Origin: Paenibacillus sambharensis
GTDB taxonomy: Bacteria; Bacillota; Bacilli; Paenibacillales; Paenibacillaceae
Length of the DNA: 64,000 bases
NCBI RefSeq assembly: GCF_003233845.1
Contig: NZ_QKRB01000041.1
Location: 79,191-143,190 of the forward strand
Reading direction: 5' to 3'
In this document: piece after piece, positions 56,183-63,940 of the stretch
Position numbering within the stretch: the first letter of the stretch is position 1
Layout of the letters: every line of letters begins with the position of its first letter
Program-made: the position numbers and the translations under genes
Notes under the pieces: generated by a model
Seen by the model: the letters and a program-made list of their open reading frames with translations, nothing else
What the model was told of the DNA's origin: nothing
Database searches by the model: none

Positions 56183-57399
56183 CAGCTGGCACCCCCCTTG
56201 CCTCTGGCGAGTATATCCTTACCATAGCTGCTCGACAGATAGGCCTTCATGGGATTCACCGGCAGGCCCTGTTCCTCGCGGAAAGCGTGAAGCAGCGGCG
56301 TAACATCAAATTCAAATGCGCGGCGCACCGCATCCTCCGCACCCAGCACATCATGCTTCTCCTGCGCCTCCGCGATTTCCTCATGATTAATGAGCAGCGC
56401 TTTGGCAAACTGGGTTTGAGCATTGAGAACGGAACGGATCATTGCCGGTATTTTCTGCTCAATGTTATGCGACTGGTCGATCATATACGCGATGTTGCTC
56501 ACCGTGCTGCGAATGGCTGCATCGTCATCGCGGGCTGCGCTCAGAATCTGATAGAAGATAAGGAACAGCTCATACGGATTGGTTGTGCCTACGATCAAGT
56601 CGTCATCCGCGTACTTGCGGGAATTAAAGTGAAAGCCTCCCAGCTTCCCTTCATCAATCAGATAAGCAACAATATGCTCCACATTCGTACCTGGCGCATG
56701 ATGTCCTGTATCCACCAGCACCTCAGCCTGCGGACCAAGCTTGCGTGCATAGTTGTAGGCCATGCCCCAATCAGCCAGATCCGTGTGATAGAACGCCGGC
56801 TCGAAGAACTTGTACTCGATGAGCATCCGCATATCTGGTGTAAGCGCTTTATAGAGTTCGCTTAATGCTTCATGCAGCCATGCTTTGCGCTTGCGGATAT
56901 CTCCCTGTCCCGGATAATTGGTTCCATCCGCAAACCAGAGGCTGATATCCCTGGAGCCGGTTTCTTTTGCAATATCCACACATTCGATCAGATGGTCAGT
57001 CGCTTTGCGCCGGATCGCCGGGTCAGTGTTGGTGACGCTTCCCAGCATATAATCGTCATCCTGGAAGAGGTTCGGGTTGACCGCGCCGATCTTCAGGCCT
57101 TGGCTTTCCGCATGGCTGCGCAGCTTGCCGTAATCGTCTACTTTATCCCAAGGGATGTGGATCGCCACTGACGGGCACAGTCCTGTCAAACGGTGCACCT
57201 CGGCGGCATCATCCAGCTTCTCATACGGTGTGCGTGGAACGCCCGTCTTCTGGAACACTTTGAATCTTGTTCCCGAATCACCATAGCCCCAGGAAGGCGT
57301 TTCAATCTGGAATGCTTTCAATTGTTCTTTGACCTGACTCAGATCGATGCCTCTTGCTCTCTGCTGCTCTTCAAACAGTGAATATGCGCGATCGGACAT
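56179..57399 (-). CDS. rhaI: L-rhamnose isomerase (RhaI, Gram-positive type)
   Basis: A 406-residue metal-dependent (beta/alpha)8 isomerase converting L-rhamnose to L-rhamnulose. It follows the RhaI type of Pseudomonas stutzeri and Gram-positive bacteria rather than E. coli RhaA: PSVAIHIPWDKVDDY, KIGAVNPNLFQDDDY, DISLWFADGTNYPGQGD, IEYKFFEPAFYHTD (metal ligand Glu), VDTGHHAPGTNVE and GGFHFNSRKYADDDL. GAGGTG precedes the ATG. It follows the ASRT-domain gene and is coupled by overlap to rhaB. Confidence 0.94.
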   Translation of the reverse strand: MSDRAYSLFEEQQRARGIDLSQVKEQLKAFQIETPSWGYGDSGTRFKVFQKTGVPRTPYEKLDDAAEVHRLTGLCPSVAIHIPWDKVDDYGKLRSHAESQGLKIGAVNPNLFQDDDYMLGSVTNTDPAIRRKATDHLIECVDIAKETGSRDISLWFADGTNYPGQGDIRKRKAWLHEALSELYKALTPDMRMLIEYKFFEPAFYHTDLADWGMAYNYARKLGPQAEVLVDTGHHAPGTNVEHIVAYLIDEGKLGGFHFNSRKYADDDLIVGTTNPYELFLIFYQILSAARDDDAAIRSTVSNIAYMIDQSHNIEQKIPAMIRSVLNAQTQFAKALLINHEEIAEAQEKHDVLGAEDAVRRAFEFDVTPLLHAFREEQGLPVNPMKAYLSSSYGKDILARGKGGASW

Positions 57400-57430
57400 A
57401 ATAACACCTCTTTGTAGTAGGTTGGACCCT

Positions 57431-57802
57431 TTAACGGACAGGATAAGCCATGACAGACATCAATGCGTTCTCCGCCTGCGTTGAATCAAGACGGCTGTAC
57501 TGCACGATTACATCAATGTCGCTCTTGACCTCTATAGCATAGGGAACGCCGACAGGTATCGGCATTCCCTCCTTCATCAGCGAGCTGGTACGGATATGCT
57601 TCGTGCGGCGTCCGGGTATGACGACGAGAATGTCCTCCATCGGTTCCCGGTCTTCAAAAAATATGGTAAACCGGAGCAGAGCCTCTTCGGATGAGCAGTT
57701 CAGCACACACACCGATTCGTGGCTCGTCAGCTCACCTGAGCTGTGTTCAGGGATATAACCGTCTGGAATAACCCAATGCTTTTCCCCTTTTGCCTGAAAC
57801 AT
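57431..57802 (-). CDS. ASRT-domain protein (sensory rhodopsin transducer family)
   Basis: A 123-residue protein of the Anabaena sensory rhodopsin transducer family: GEKHWVIPDGYIPEHSSGE at the N-terminus is its hallmark, followed by a beta-rich body (ALLRFTIFFEDREP, VVIPGRRTKHIRTSSL, VGVPYAIEVKSDIDVIVQYSRLD). The fold has been proposed to bind small molecules, often in sugar gene neighbourhoods. Its place between the aldolase and isomerase genes suggests it binds rhamnose or rhamnulose, or takes the place of the missing mutarotase RhaM; both are inference. The ATG at 57802 has AGGAGG 8 bases upstream. Confidence 0.88.
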   Translation of the reverse strand: MFQAKGEKHWVIPDGYIPEHSSGELTSHESVCVLNCSSEEALLRFTIFFEDREPMEDILVVIPGRRTKHIRTSSLMKEGMPIPVGVPYAIEVKSDIDVIVQYSRLDSTQAENALMSVMAYPVR

Positions 57803-57818
57803 GGAGCAAGCCTCCTTT

Positions 57819-59888
57819 TTAACGAGTGAATGCCGCTGGGACGCCGCCGTCAATCGTCAGCATGCAGCCGGTCGTCTTATCTGCCTTCGAGGATGCGAAG
57901 AATGCGATTCCTTCCGCAATATCTCTCGGGTAGATGTTTACCAGCAGTGTCGTACGCTTGCGGTAGTACTCCTCGAGCTGGTCCGGCTCAATGCCGTAAG
58001 CTGCGGCACGCTCATTCCGCCAGCTGGAATTCCAGATCGCCGACCCCTGCAAAATTGCATCCGGCAGCACGGTGTTAACCCGGATACCGAATTCGCCGCC
58101 TTCGGCTGCAATACAGCGGGCCAGATGAGCCTCCAGCGCTTTCGCCGAGCTGTAGGCCGAAGCGTTCTTGCCGGCGTACACCGAATTTTTGGATCCGATG
58201 AACACCATGTTGCCGCCAATCGCCTGCTCCTTCATGAGCTTGAACGCTTCACGGGCAACCAGGAAATAACCGGTTCCCAGCACACTAATATTCAGGTTCC
58301 ATTCCTTCAGCGAAGTTTCATCGAATGGGCTGGATGTTGCAAGTCCTGCATTATTGACAATAATATCTACACCGCCGTACGTAAGCGCAGTCTCCTTATA
58401 AGCTGCTGCAACTTCCTCTTCCTTCGTCACATCCATCTTAACGGCAATCGCCCGGTTGTCGCCATAGGCTTCATTAATCTCGTCCGCAACCTTCTGTGCG
58501 CCTTCCAGATTCAGGTCGGCCAGAACAACATGAGCACCTTCGGACACCAGACGGCGTGCGGTTTCGCTGCCGATACCGCCAGCACCGCCGGTAATAAAGG
58601 CAACCTTACGGGAGAATTCCACCTCTGCCGGCGCAAGCGACAGCTTATACAGCTCAAGCGGCCAGTATTCGACATTATAGGATTCATTTTCGCTTAGGGA
58701 AACGAACTGCCCCAGAGCCGTTGCGCCGCGCATAACTGCAATCGCCCGGTGATACAACGCCCCGCTTACCTTGGACATCGACCAGCTCTTGCCGGTATTG
58801 ATCATACCGATGCCTGGGATCAGGATGACACGAGGGGCTGCCTCGAACATAACGTCTCCTTCATGCTTGTTCCGTTCAAAATAGGCCTTATACGCTTCCT
58901 TGTAAGCCGCGATACTCTCCTTAAGCTTCGCCTTCAGTCCTTCCACATCCTCCTCGGATGGCTTCCAGTCCACGAACAAAGGCACAACCTTCGTATGAAC
59001 GAGATGGTCTGGACAAGCTGCTCCCACCTGCGAGAGTTTAGGGCTGTCATGACCGCCGACAAACTTCAGCACATCAGCTTCATCATCGAAAGTCAAAATC
59101 ATTTTCTTCGTATCGCTTACTGCTCCGCGAATCGTAGGCATAACAGCAGCCGCGATGCTCCGGCGAACTTCTGCAGGGAGAGCCTCGTGCTTTTCGCCGC
59201 CGAACAGCTTCTCGTTATTTACTCTGGCTTCGATATAAGCTTCCGCTTCATTGATAATTTCAATAGTCTTCGCATAGCTGGCTTCCGATGTCTCGCCCCA
59301 CGTGACAAGACCATGCTTCTCCATCAGGACAAGCTCTGCCTTCGGATTATCCAGCACGCCCTGTGCGATCATCTTCGACAGTGTAAATCCGGGACGTACA
59401 TAAGGGACCCATACAAACCGGTCACCATAAATTTCTCTTGCAATCTCTTTGCCGTTGTCTGCACAGCAGAGACTGATGATGGCATCCGGGTGAGTATGAT
59501 CCACATGCTTGAATGGAAGGAACGCATGCAGCAGCGTCTCAATTGAAGCGCGCGGGTGCTTCGCATCAATCATACAGTTTGCCAGATACGCAACCATATC
59601 TTCATCCGACATCTCATCACGCTCGAACAAAGGACGGATATCCTCCATGCGCAGTCCTGTGAAGTTACCGGCCTTCATCGTTGCCAGATCGGAACCGCTG
59701 CCTTTCACGAACATCACTTCTACATCCCGGCCGCGAAAATCCTTCACAACCGTCTTGCTGGACGTATTCCCGCCACCCCAGTTGCAGACCCTCCGGTCTG
59801 TACCAATCAGATTGGAACGGTAGACCAGCTCATCCAAGCCGCCTTGCAATGATGACGCTTTCGAAGAATCCCATAAGCTTTGAACCAT
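57819..59888 (-). CDS. rhaEW: Bifunctional rhamnulose-1-phosphate aldolase / lactaldehyde dehydrogenase
   Basis: A 689-residue fusion. The N-terminal half (to about residue 390) is a class II aldolase domain with NWGGGNTSSK, the zinc motif DHTHPDAIISL, and MEKHGLVTWG. The C-terminal part is a short-chain dehydrogenase: FITGGAGGIGSETARRL binds NAD and YSSAKALEAHL carries the catalytic Tyr and Lys. It splits rhamnulose-1-phosphate into dihydroxyacetone phosphate and L-lactaldehyde and oxidises the latter to L-lactate. I place the start at 59888 with GGAGG 8 bases upstream; the frame extends 120 bases through the operator region. Confidence 0.95.
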   Translation of the reverse strand: MVQSLWDSSKASSLQGGLDELVYRSNLIGTDRRVCNWGGGNTSSKTVVKDFRGRDVEVMFVKGSGSDLATMKAGNFTGLRMEDIRPLFERDEMSDEDMVAYLANCMIDAKHPRASIETLLHAFLPFKHVDHTHPDAIISLCCADNGKEIAREIYGDRFVWVPYVRPGFTLSKMIAQGVLDNPKAELVLMEKHGLVTWGETSEASYAKTIEIINEAEAYIEARVNNEKLFGGEKHEALPAEVRRSIAAAVMPTIRGAVSDTKKMILTFDDEADVLKFVGGHDSPKLSQVGAACPDHLVHTKVVPLFVDWKPSEEDVEGLKAKLKESIAAYKEAYKAYFERNKHEGDVMFEAAPRVILIPGIGMINTGKSWSMSKVSGALYHRAIAVMRGATALGQFVSLSENESYNVEYWPLELYKLSLAPAEVEFSRKVAFITGGAGGIGSETARRLVSEGAHVVLADLNLEGAQKVADEINEAYGDNRAIAVKMDVTKEEEVAAAYKETALTYGGVDIIVNNAGLATSSPFDETSLKEWNLNISVLGTGYFLVAREAFKLMKEQAIGGNMVFIGSKNSVYAGKNASAYSSAKALEAHLARCIAAEGGEFGIRVNTVLPDAILQGSAIWNSSWRNERAAAYGIEPDQLEEYYRKRTTLLVNIYPRDIAEGIAFFASSKADKTTGCMLTIDGGVPAAFTR

Positions 59889-59939
59889 TGTTTGTACCTC
59901 CGGACGATATAATAGTTTTGATTTCTGTTTGCTGTGACT

Positions 59940-60003
59940 ATTATAACATCTTTGTTTATCTTTGAATATACATATATCAAAAATAAAACGGATGTAAACA
60001 AAG
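59940..60003 (-). promoter_or_regulatory. rhaEW promoter with DeoR-type operator repeats
   Basis: On the minus strand TATAAT lies at 59940-59945. Next to it TTTGTTTATCTTTGAATAT (59951-59969) occupies the spacer and -35 region, and TAAACAAAG (59995-60003) gives an inverted copy of CTTTGTTTA further upstream. The 19-base element matches the one before the upstream aldolase gene at 17 of 19 bases. Confidence 0.6.
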
Positions 60004-60016
60004 GTCAATGATGTGA

Positions 60017-61303
60017 CTAAAGCTTAAAGGCTATATCTATATCATGGATTTTCTCATCATCGATATGAACAATCCTTCCGATAGATGAAGCATCAATGAT
60101 TGATTTTGCGCTGTATTCTGCCACTTCCAATCTGTCAAATGCCATCAGCAGACTGCTGCCGGTTACAATGACACAGTTGTTAGATACAAATGCGATCGGG
60201 TTATCCTTCGTAAACAGCTCAGCCGTTTGGGCAGGTTCACTGTAAACAGCAGAGAAAGGGAGCTTCGGTGTACGTCTCAGCAAAATATAACTCTCCGGAA
60301 TTGTCCGGGAATCAAATACGGTTTCCGTCACAGCAAAAGCCATAATATTAGGCGGATGCGCGATCAGAACCGAGTTGATATGCGGGTGCCGATCATAGAT
60401 GGCCTGATGAAGGTGAACGGAACGGCTAGGCCTCTTGCCTTCCTCTGCCTGCCCATTCTCGATCCTCACCAGATCCCCCTCATCCAGATAATTACGGTCA
60501 AGACCATAAGGGGTAATCAGGAAGCTGTTTCCTTCCAGCCGCTGCGAGAACGTTCCCTGCGTGCTTGTAAATAAACGCTGATCATACGAGCGGCGGATCA
60601 GCTTGCACATTTCACTGCGTGCTTCACGCTCGGCTGTCGGATGTCCTTGCGGCACGAAGCTAGCCAGTGGTATATCCTGATTCGCTCTCACAAGCTCGAA
60701 CTCACGGGAGGACAGCAGAATCGGCTTGCCAATTCGCTCTGCATTGATTTCCAGACGGGCGCAGAAGTCCAGCGTTTCGAATATTTTAAAGGCGTCAAAC
60801 AACGTATGTCCTCCGACGACCACCCCGTGGTTTTCCAGCATGACCGTGTGCTTGCCCTCAGCAAAAACAGCGGCGATATTTTCCCCGAGCTGTACGCTTC
60901 CCGGCAGAGCATAAGGCGCCATACCGATTTCGCCGCATAGCTGGCCTTCATTGGGCAGCAGCCTGGTATCCGGTATCCGCCTCACAATACTGAATGCGAC
61001 GAGGGCGGGCGGATGCGCATGAACAACGGCCTTCAGATCAGGTCTGGTGCGGTAGACAAGCTGGTGAAAGGGAAACTCGCTCGACGGCTTATGATTGCCG
61101 ACAATCTCCCCATCCGGTTTAACACAGACAATATCACTTCTGGTAAGCGCTCCTTTATCGACGCCGGCTGGTGTGATCCAAATATCACCGTTATCATCCA
61201 TAATGGATAGATTTCCGCCCGATGTTGTGGTCATGCCATACCGGTAAATGCGCTCCATGATAAGCAGGATCTGATCAGCAGGATGAAGAAGTCCGAATTG
61301 CAT
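60017..61303 (-). CDS. Class II aldolase/adducin protein with two tandem aldolase domains
   Basis: A 428-residue protein made of two fused class II aldolase-type domains. The first (about residues 1-210) keeps the motifs: SGGNLS, ITPAGVDK, the Glu in SSEFPFH, the zinc pair in VVHAHPPAL and LENHGVVVGG. The second (about 215-428) repeats the pattern in weaker form: GTFSQRL in place of GGNLS, VLIAHPPN, and SNNCVIVTG in place of ENHG, so it has lost the usual Glu. It is the first gene of the rhamnose run, 128 bases before the rhaEW start. The substrate may be another deoxy-ketose phosphate. AGGAGG precedes the ATG. Confidence 0.87.
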   Translation of the reverse strand: MQFGLLHPADQILLIMERIYRYGMTTTSGGNLSIMDDNGDIWITPAGVDKGALTRSDIVCVKPDGEIVGNHKPSSEFPFHQLVYRTRPDLKAVVHAHPPALVAFSIVRRIPDTRLLPNEGQLCGEIGMAPYALPGSVQLGENIAAVFAEGKHTVMLENHGVVVGGHTLFDAFKIFETLDFCARLEINAERIGKPILLSSREFELVRANQDIPLASFVPQGHPTAEREARSEMCKLIRRSYDQRLFTSTQGTFSQRLEGNSFLITPYGLDRNYLDEGDLVRIENGQAEEGKRPSRSVHLHQAIYDRHPHINSVLIAHPPNIMAFAVTETVFDSRTIPESYILLRRTPKLPFSAVYSEPAQTAELFTKDNPIAFVSNNCVIVTGSSLLMAFDRLEVAEYSAKSIIDASSIGRIVHIDDEKIHDIDIAFKL

Positions 61304-61324
61304 GTTGGTTCCTCCTAGTTTTTA

Positions 61325-61366
61325 TTTGTTTGTTTTTGAATATCTTCATTATAAACATAAACAAAG
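61325..61366 (-). promoter_or_regulatory. Promoter of the rhamnose run with DeoR-type operator repeats
   Basis: On the minus strand TATAAT lies at 61348-61353. It is flanked by TTTGTTTGTTTTTGAATAT (61325-61343, just downstream) and TAAACAAAG (61358-61366, in the spacer). The same two elements occur before rhaEW, pointing to one repressor for both promoters. Confidence 0.6.
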
Positions 61367-61397
61367 AAGCTATGGGTGATAATTTATACAAATAAGC

Positions 61398-61435
61398 AAA
61401 AAAAAAAACGACCTTATCCCATAGGATTAAGGTCG
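61398..61435 (-). terminator. Terminator after the 118-residue protein gene
   Basis: On the minus strand CGACCTTAATCC and GGATAAGGTCG form a hairpin (61409-61435), followed by a run of eleven T (61398-61408). It separates the small genes upstream from the rhamnose promoter. Confidence 0.9.
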
Positions 61436-61443
61436 ATCTGTAA

Positions 61444-61800
61444 TTAATGGGAGCTCTCTATTGAATCAATGGAATAGGCGGCACGCTCCGTAATAAGGAC
61501 CATTTGATGGTCATTTACTTCTGCTGCAGATAAACCTTCCACAGGAATTTCAAAAATGGGCTGAGGCAGCTCGGTTGGCTGGCGATTATTGATTATCTCT
61601 CCTTGACCGTAGAGCATCAAAGCCAAGCCATCCGTATAATCATCTACTGTATGGGAGTCTCTGTACCCAATATGCTCGATATTCATCCTGATTTGATCAA
61701 CGTCTCCCTGCTCACGTTTCACAATCCTGATTGGCTGGTGCGTGTGCTCCTCAAACCATCTGGAAACCGTCTTTAGCAGCTCGCCTGGTTGTTTGCCCAT
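61444..61800 (-). CDS. Small protein of unknown function
   Basis: A 118-residue soluble protein I do not recognise. It starts with a helix (GELLKTVSRWFEEHTHQPIRI), followed by alternating strands (QIRMNIEHIGYRDSHT, LALMLYGQGEIIN) and an acidic loop near the C-terminus (GLSAAEVNDHQMVLITERAAYSI). It begins 3 bases after the stop codon of the lipoprotein gene upstream and has only a weak ribosome site, so translational coupling is likely. A strong terminator follows. Confidence 0.75.
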   Translation of the reverse strand: MGKQPGELLKTVSRWFEEHTHQPIRIVKREQGDVDQIRMNIEHIGYRDSHTVDDYTDGLALMLYGQGEIINNRQPTELPQPIFEIPVEGLSAAEVNDHQMVLITERAAYSIDSIESSH

Positions 61801-61803
61801 AGC

Positions 61804-62364
61804 TCAAGAATGGCCGCCTTGCTTTGTTTTGTCGGACCGCATTGTATTCGCTGTCTGATAGAGATCGGTTGTACCGTTAACGCCGTAACCATAGATACCG
61901 GACCGGTTCCGGTCCACATGGGTCATATCATGCTGCATCGTTCCCTGATTTCCGGCCGCATGTCCCGCATGCTGAGCCTGGACACCATAGCCAGCTGATC
62001 CATTGTTGTTAGCCCCCGGGTTGGTAATGCGGCCGCCGCGCTCGTTCATGCCCATCGTACCAAATCCGCCAGCGCCCAGACCAGTACCATTTACGTCACG
62101 GTTAACCTGGTCACTGTTAATGCCAGAACGTGTCTGCCCTTGCTGGGCATTCGTCTGATTTCCTGCTCGGTTAGCTTGTAGGGAATCTCTAGTCCGGGTG
62201 TATCCGTTACCACCCTGCATCCGGTTTGCTCCCTGCTGCTGCATGCGATTGGTTCCCTGTGTCGTCATTCCATTGTTTTGATTGTTCCCGTCTGTACCGC
62301 ATCCCGTGAGCAATACACCAGACAACCCTGCTGCGACAGCCAGTGACACTGCTGTTTTCTTCAT
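61804..62364 (-). CDS. Low-complexity lipoprotein (Asn/Gln/Gly-rich)
   Basis: A 186-residue protein with a lipoprotein signal peptide: MKKTAVSLAVAAGLSGV and the lipobox LLTGC. The mature part is low complexity, rich in Asn, Gln, Gly and Met (GMTTQGTNRMQQQGANRM, then GAGGFGTMGMNERGG and histidine-containing stretches QAQHAGHAAG, MQHDMTHVD). The composition recalls spore-associated lipoproteins of Bacilli, which is a guess. GGGAGG lies 10 bases before the ATG. The downstream unknown gene is coupled to it. Confidence 0.8.
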   Translation of the reverse strand: MKKTAVSLAVAAGLSGVLLTGCGTDGNNQNNGMTTQGTNRMQQQGANRMQGGNGYTRTRDSLQANRAGNQTNAQQGQTRSGINSDQVNRDVNGTGLGAGGFGTMGMNERGGRITNPGANNNGSAGYGVQAQHAGHAAGNQGTMQHDMTHVDRNRSGIYGYGVNGTTDLYQTANTMRSDKTKQGGHS

Positions 62365-62569
62365 GATTTATGGCCTCCCTTATACAGATATACCGTAAGA
62401 TGTACCTTTACTCCGCCTTACTATTCCTAATTCAGCGGAAGATAAAGCATGAAGATGTTGGAAAAAGGGACAGTCCGCTATCGCGAATGAGGACAATGAA
62501 AACCAGGGAATAGTACATAATATCGAATTTTTCAGCTTGATGGCGGTTGAAGAATTAGAAAGGATGTGC

Positions 62570-63829
62570 ATGTTCATGGGAACACCGACAATCTCACCGT
62601 CACCTGTAGAATCGGCAGCGATGCAGCAGACCAATTGGGAGGCTGTACGAAGGCAGTTTCGTTTATCAACGGATTATATCCATCTGGCTTCTTCACAATT
62701 TATCGCTTCACATCCGGAGCCCGTACGGCTTGCTATCGAAGCATACCGCGACGAGATTGACCTGAACCCGGTTCAGTGCACGTTAGCTAATGAGAATAAA
62801 CAAGCCCAGCGTGTCAGAGAAGCGGCGGCAGGTTATCTCGGCATGCAAGATCCCAATCAAATCGCATTAACAGATAGCACAACAATGGGCCTTGGCCTGT
62901 TATATATGGGACTTACCTTAACGAAGGATCAGGAAATTGTCGCACCAGAGGATGACTACTACTCCCATTTGGAAGCAATCCGTATGTGTGCACGGCGAAC
63001 AGGTGCCAGCTATCGTCATTTCAAGCTGTACGATGACCTCAATACGGTGACTGTCGATAATATAATAAGCGCAGTAATGGGGGCTATTACTGACAAAACA
63101 CGAGTTGTTGGCTTAAGTTGGGTCCATTCCAATACTGGTTTAAAGCTTCCCATCCGGCATATAGGAGAGGAAATTGAGAAGCTAAATCAAAGCCGAGATG
63201 AACAGGCAAAGGTAATTTTTATTGTCGACGGTGTCCACGGATTTGGTATTGAGACTGAAACCTTCGCTGAATTGAAATGCGATTTCCTCGTAGCCGGTAC
63301 TCATAAGTGGTTATACGGACCGCGGGGAACAGGAATTATTGCTGGACGCGATCAGGCCTGGCAGCTCATTGATCCCGTTATCCCTACCTTTACAGAAGTG
63401 ATGGGTGATGTCATCCAGCATAAGCAGCGTCCGGAACGGATGACTGGCAAACAGATGACCCCAGGAGGGTTTCATTCTCTGGAGCACAGATGGGCATTGA
63501 CTGATGCCTTCAAATTCGTGAATTCAATTGGCAAGGAACAGATCAAAGAACGAGTCCACGCACTTAACCGTTATTGCAAGGAGCGGCTGCAGCGTATGGA
63601 TCATGTTACCCTTCACACCCCTGTAAGTGAGCGCTTGTCCGCCGGAATAATCGCATTCGAGGTTGACGGCTATTCCACCAAACAAACTGTGGCTCACCTG
63701 TTAAGCCACCATATCGTATGTACTGCTGCTCCGTATTACATTAGCTATGCGCGATTTACTCCTGGAATTTACAACACTAATGAAGAGATTGACGAAGCTC
63801 TTCGAGTGATTTCCGATATGAAAAAATAA
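62570..63829 (+). CDS. Class V aminotransferase (isopenicillin N epimerase/cysteine desulfurase-like)
   Basis: A PLP enzyme of about 419 residues of the class V group. YIHLASSQFIASHPEPV is near the N-terminus, the PLP phosphate site includes LTDSTTMGLGLL, the cofactor Asp lies in FIVDGVHGFG, and the Schiff-base Lys in VAGTHKWLYGPRG. No activity can be named; relatives include isopenicillin N epimerase-like and desulfurase-like proteins. The start is uncertain: ATGs at 62564, 62570 and 62576 are in frame; I choose 62570, which lies 6 bases after AGAAAGG. It is a single gene converging on an rrn operon. Confidence 0.87.
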   Translation: MFMGTPTISPSPVESAAMQQTNWEAVRRQFRLSTDYIHLASSQFIASHPEPVRLAIEAYRDEIDLNPVQCTLANENKQAQRVREAAAGYLGMQDPNQIALTDSTTMGLGLLYMGLTLTKDQEIVAPEDDYYSHLEAIRMCARRTGASYRHFKLYDDLNTVTVDNIISAVMGAITDKTRVVGLSWVHSNTGLKLPIRHIGEEIEKLNQSRDEQAKVIFIVDGVHGFGIETETFAELKCDFLVAGTHKWLYGPRGTGIIAGRDQAWQLIDPVIPTFTEVMGDVIQHKQRPERMTGKQMTPGGFHSLEHRWALTDAFKFVNSIGKEQIKERVHALNRYCKERLQRMDHVTLHTPVSERLSAGIIAFEVDGYSTKQTVAHLLSHHIVCTAAPYYISYARFTPGIYNTNEEIDEALRVISDMKK

Positions 63830-63863
63830 AAAAAGCGTCTGTCCGTTAGTACGGATAGACGCT
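63820..63863 (-). terminator. Terminator of the rrn operon (also ends the aminotransferase gene)
   Basis: AGCGTCTGTCCGT (63834-63846) pairs with ACGGATAGACGCT (63851-63863) with one mismatch and a TAGT loop. On the minus strand it is followed by TTTTTTTATTTTTT (63820-63833), a strong signal for the rrn transcript. On the plus strand the T content after it is low. Confidence 0.9.
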
Positions 63864-63940
63864 CTTCGTGTATGGGTTACACCCTGAAAACCGGATGCGA
63901 ATGAAGTTGTAGAACTTAGCTGGTTTGTTTGTTCTTAATA

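Noticed and set aside
59889..60008. In-frame 40-residue extension of the rhamnulose-1-phosphate aldolase
   Set aside because: It runs through the promoter and operator repeats; GGAGG lies directly before the ATG at 59888.
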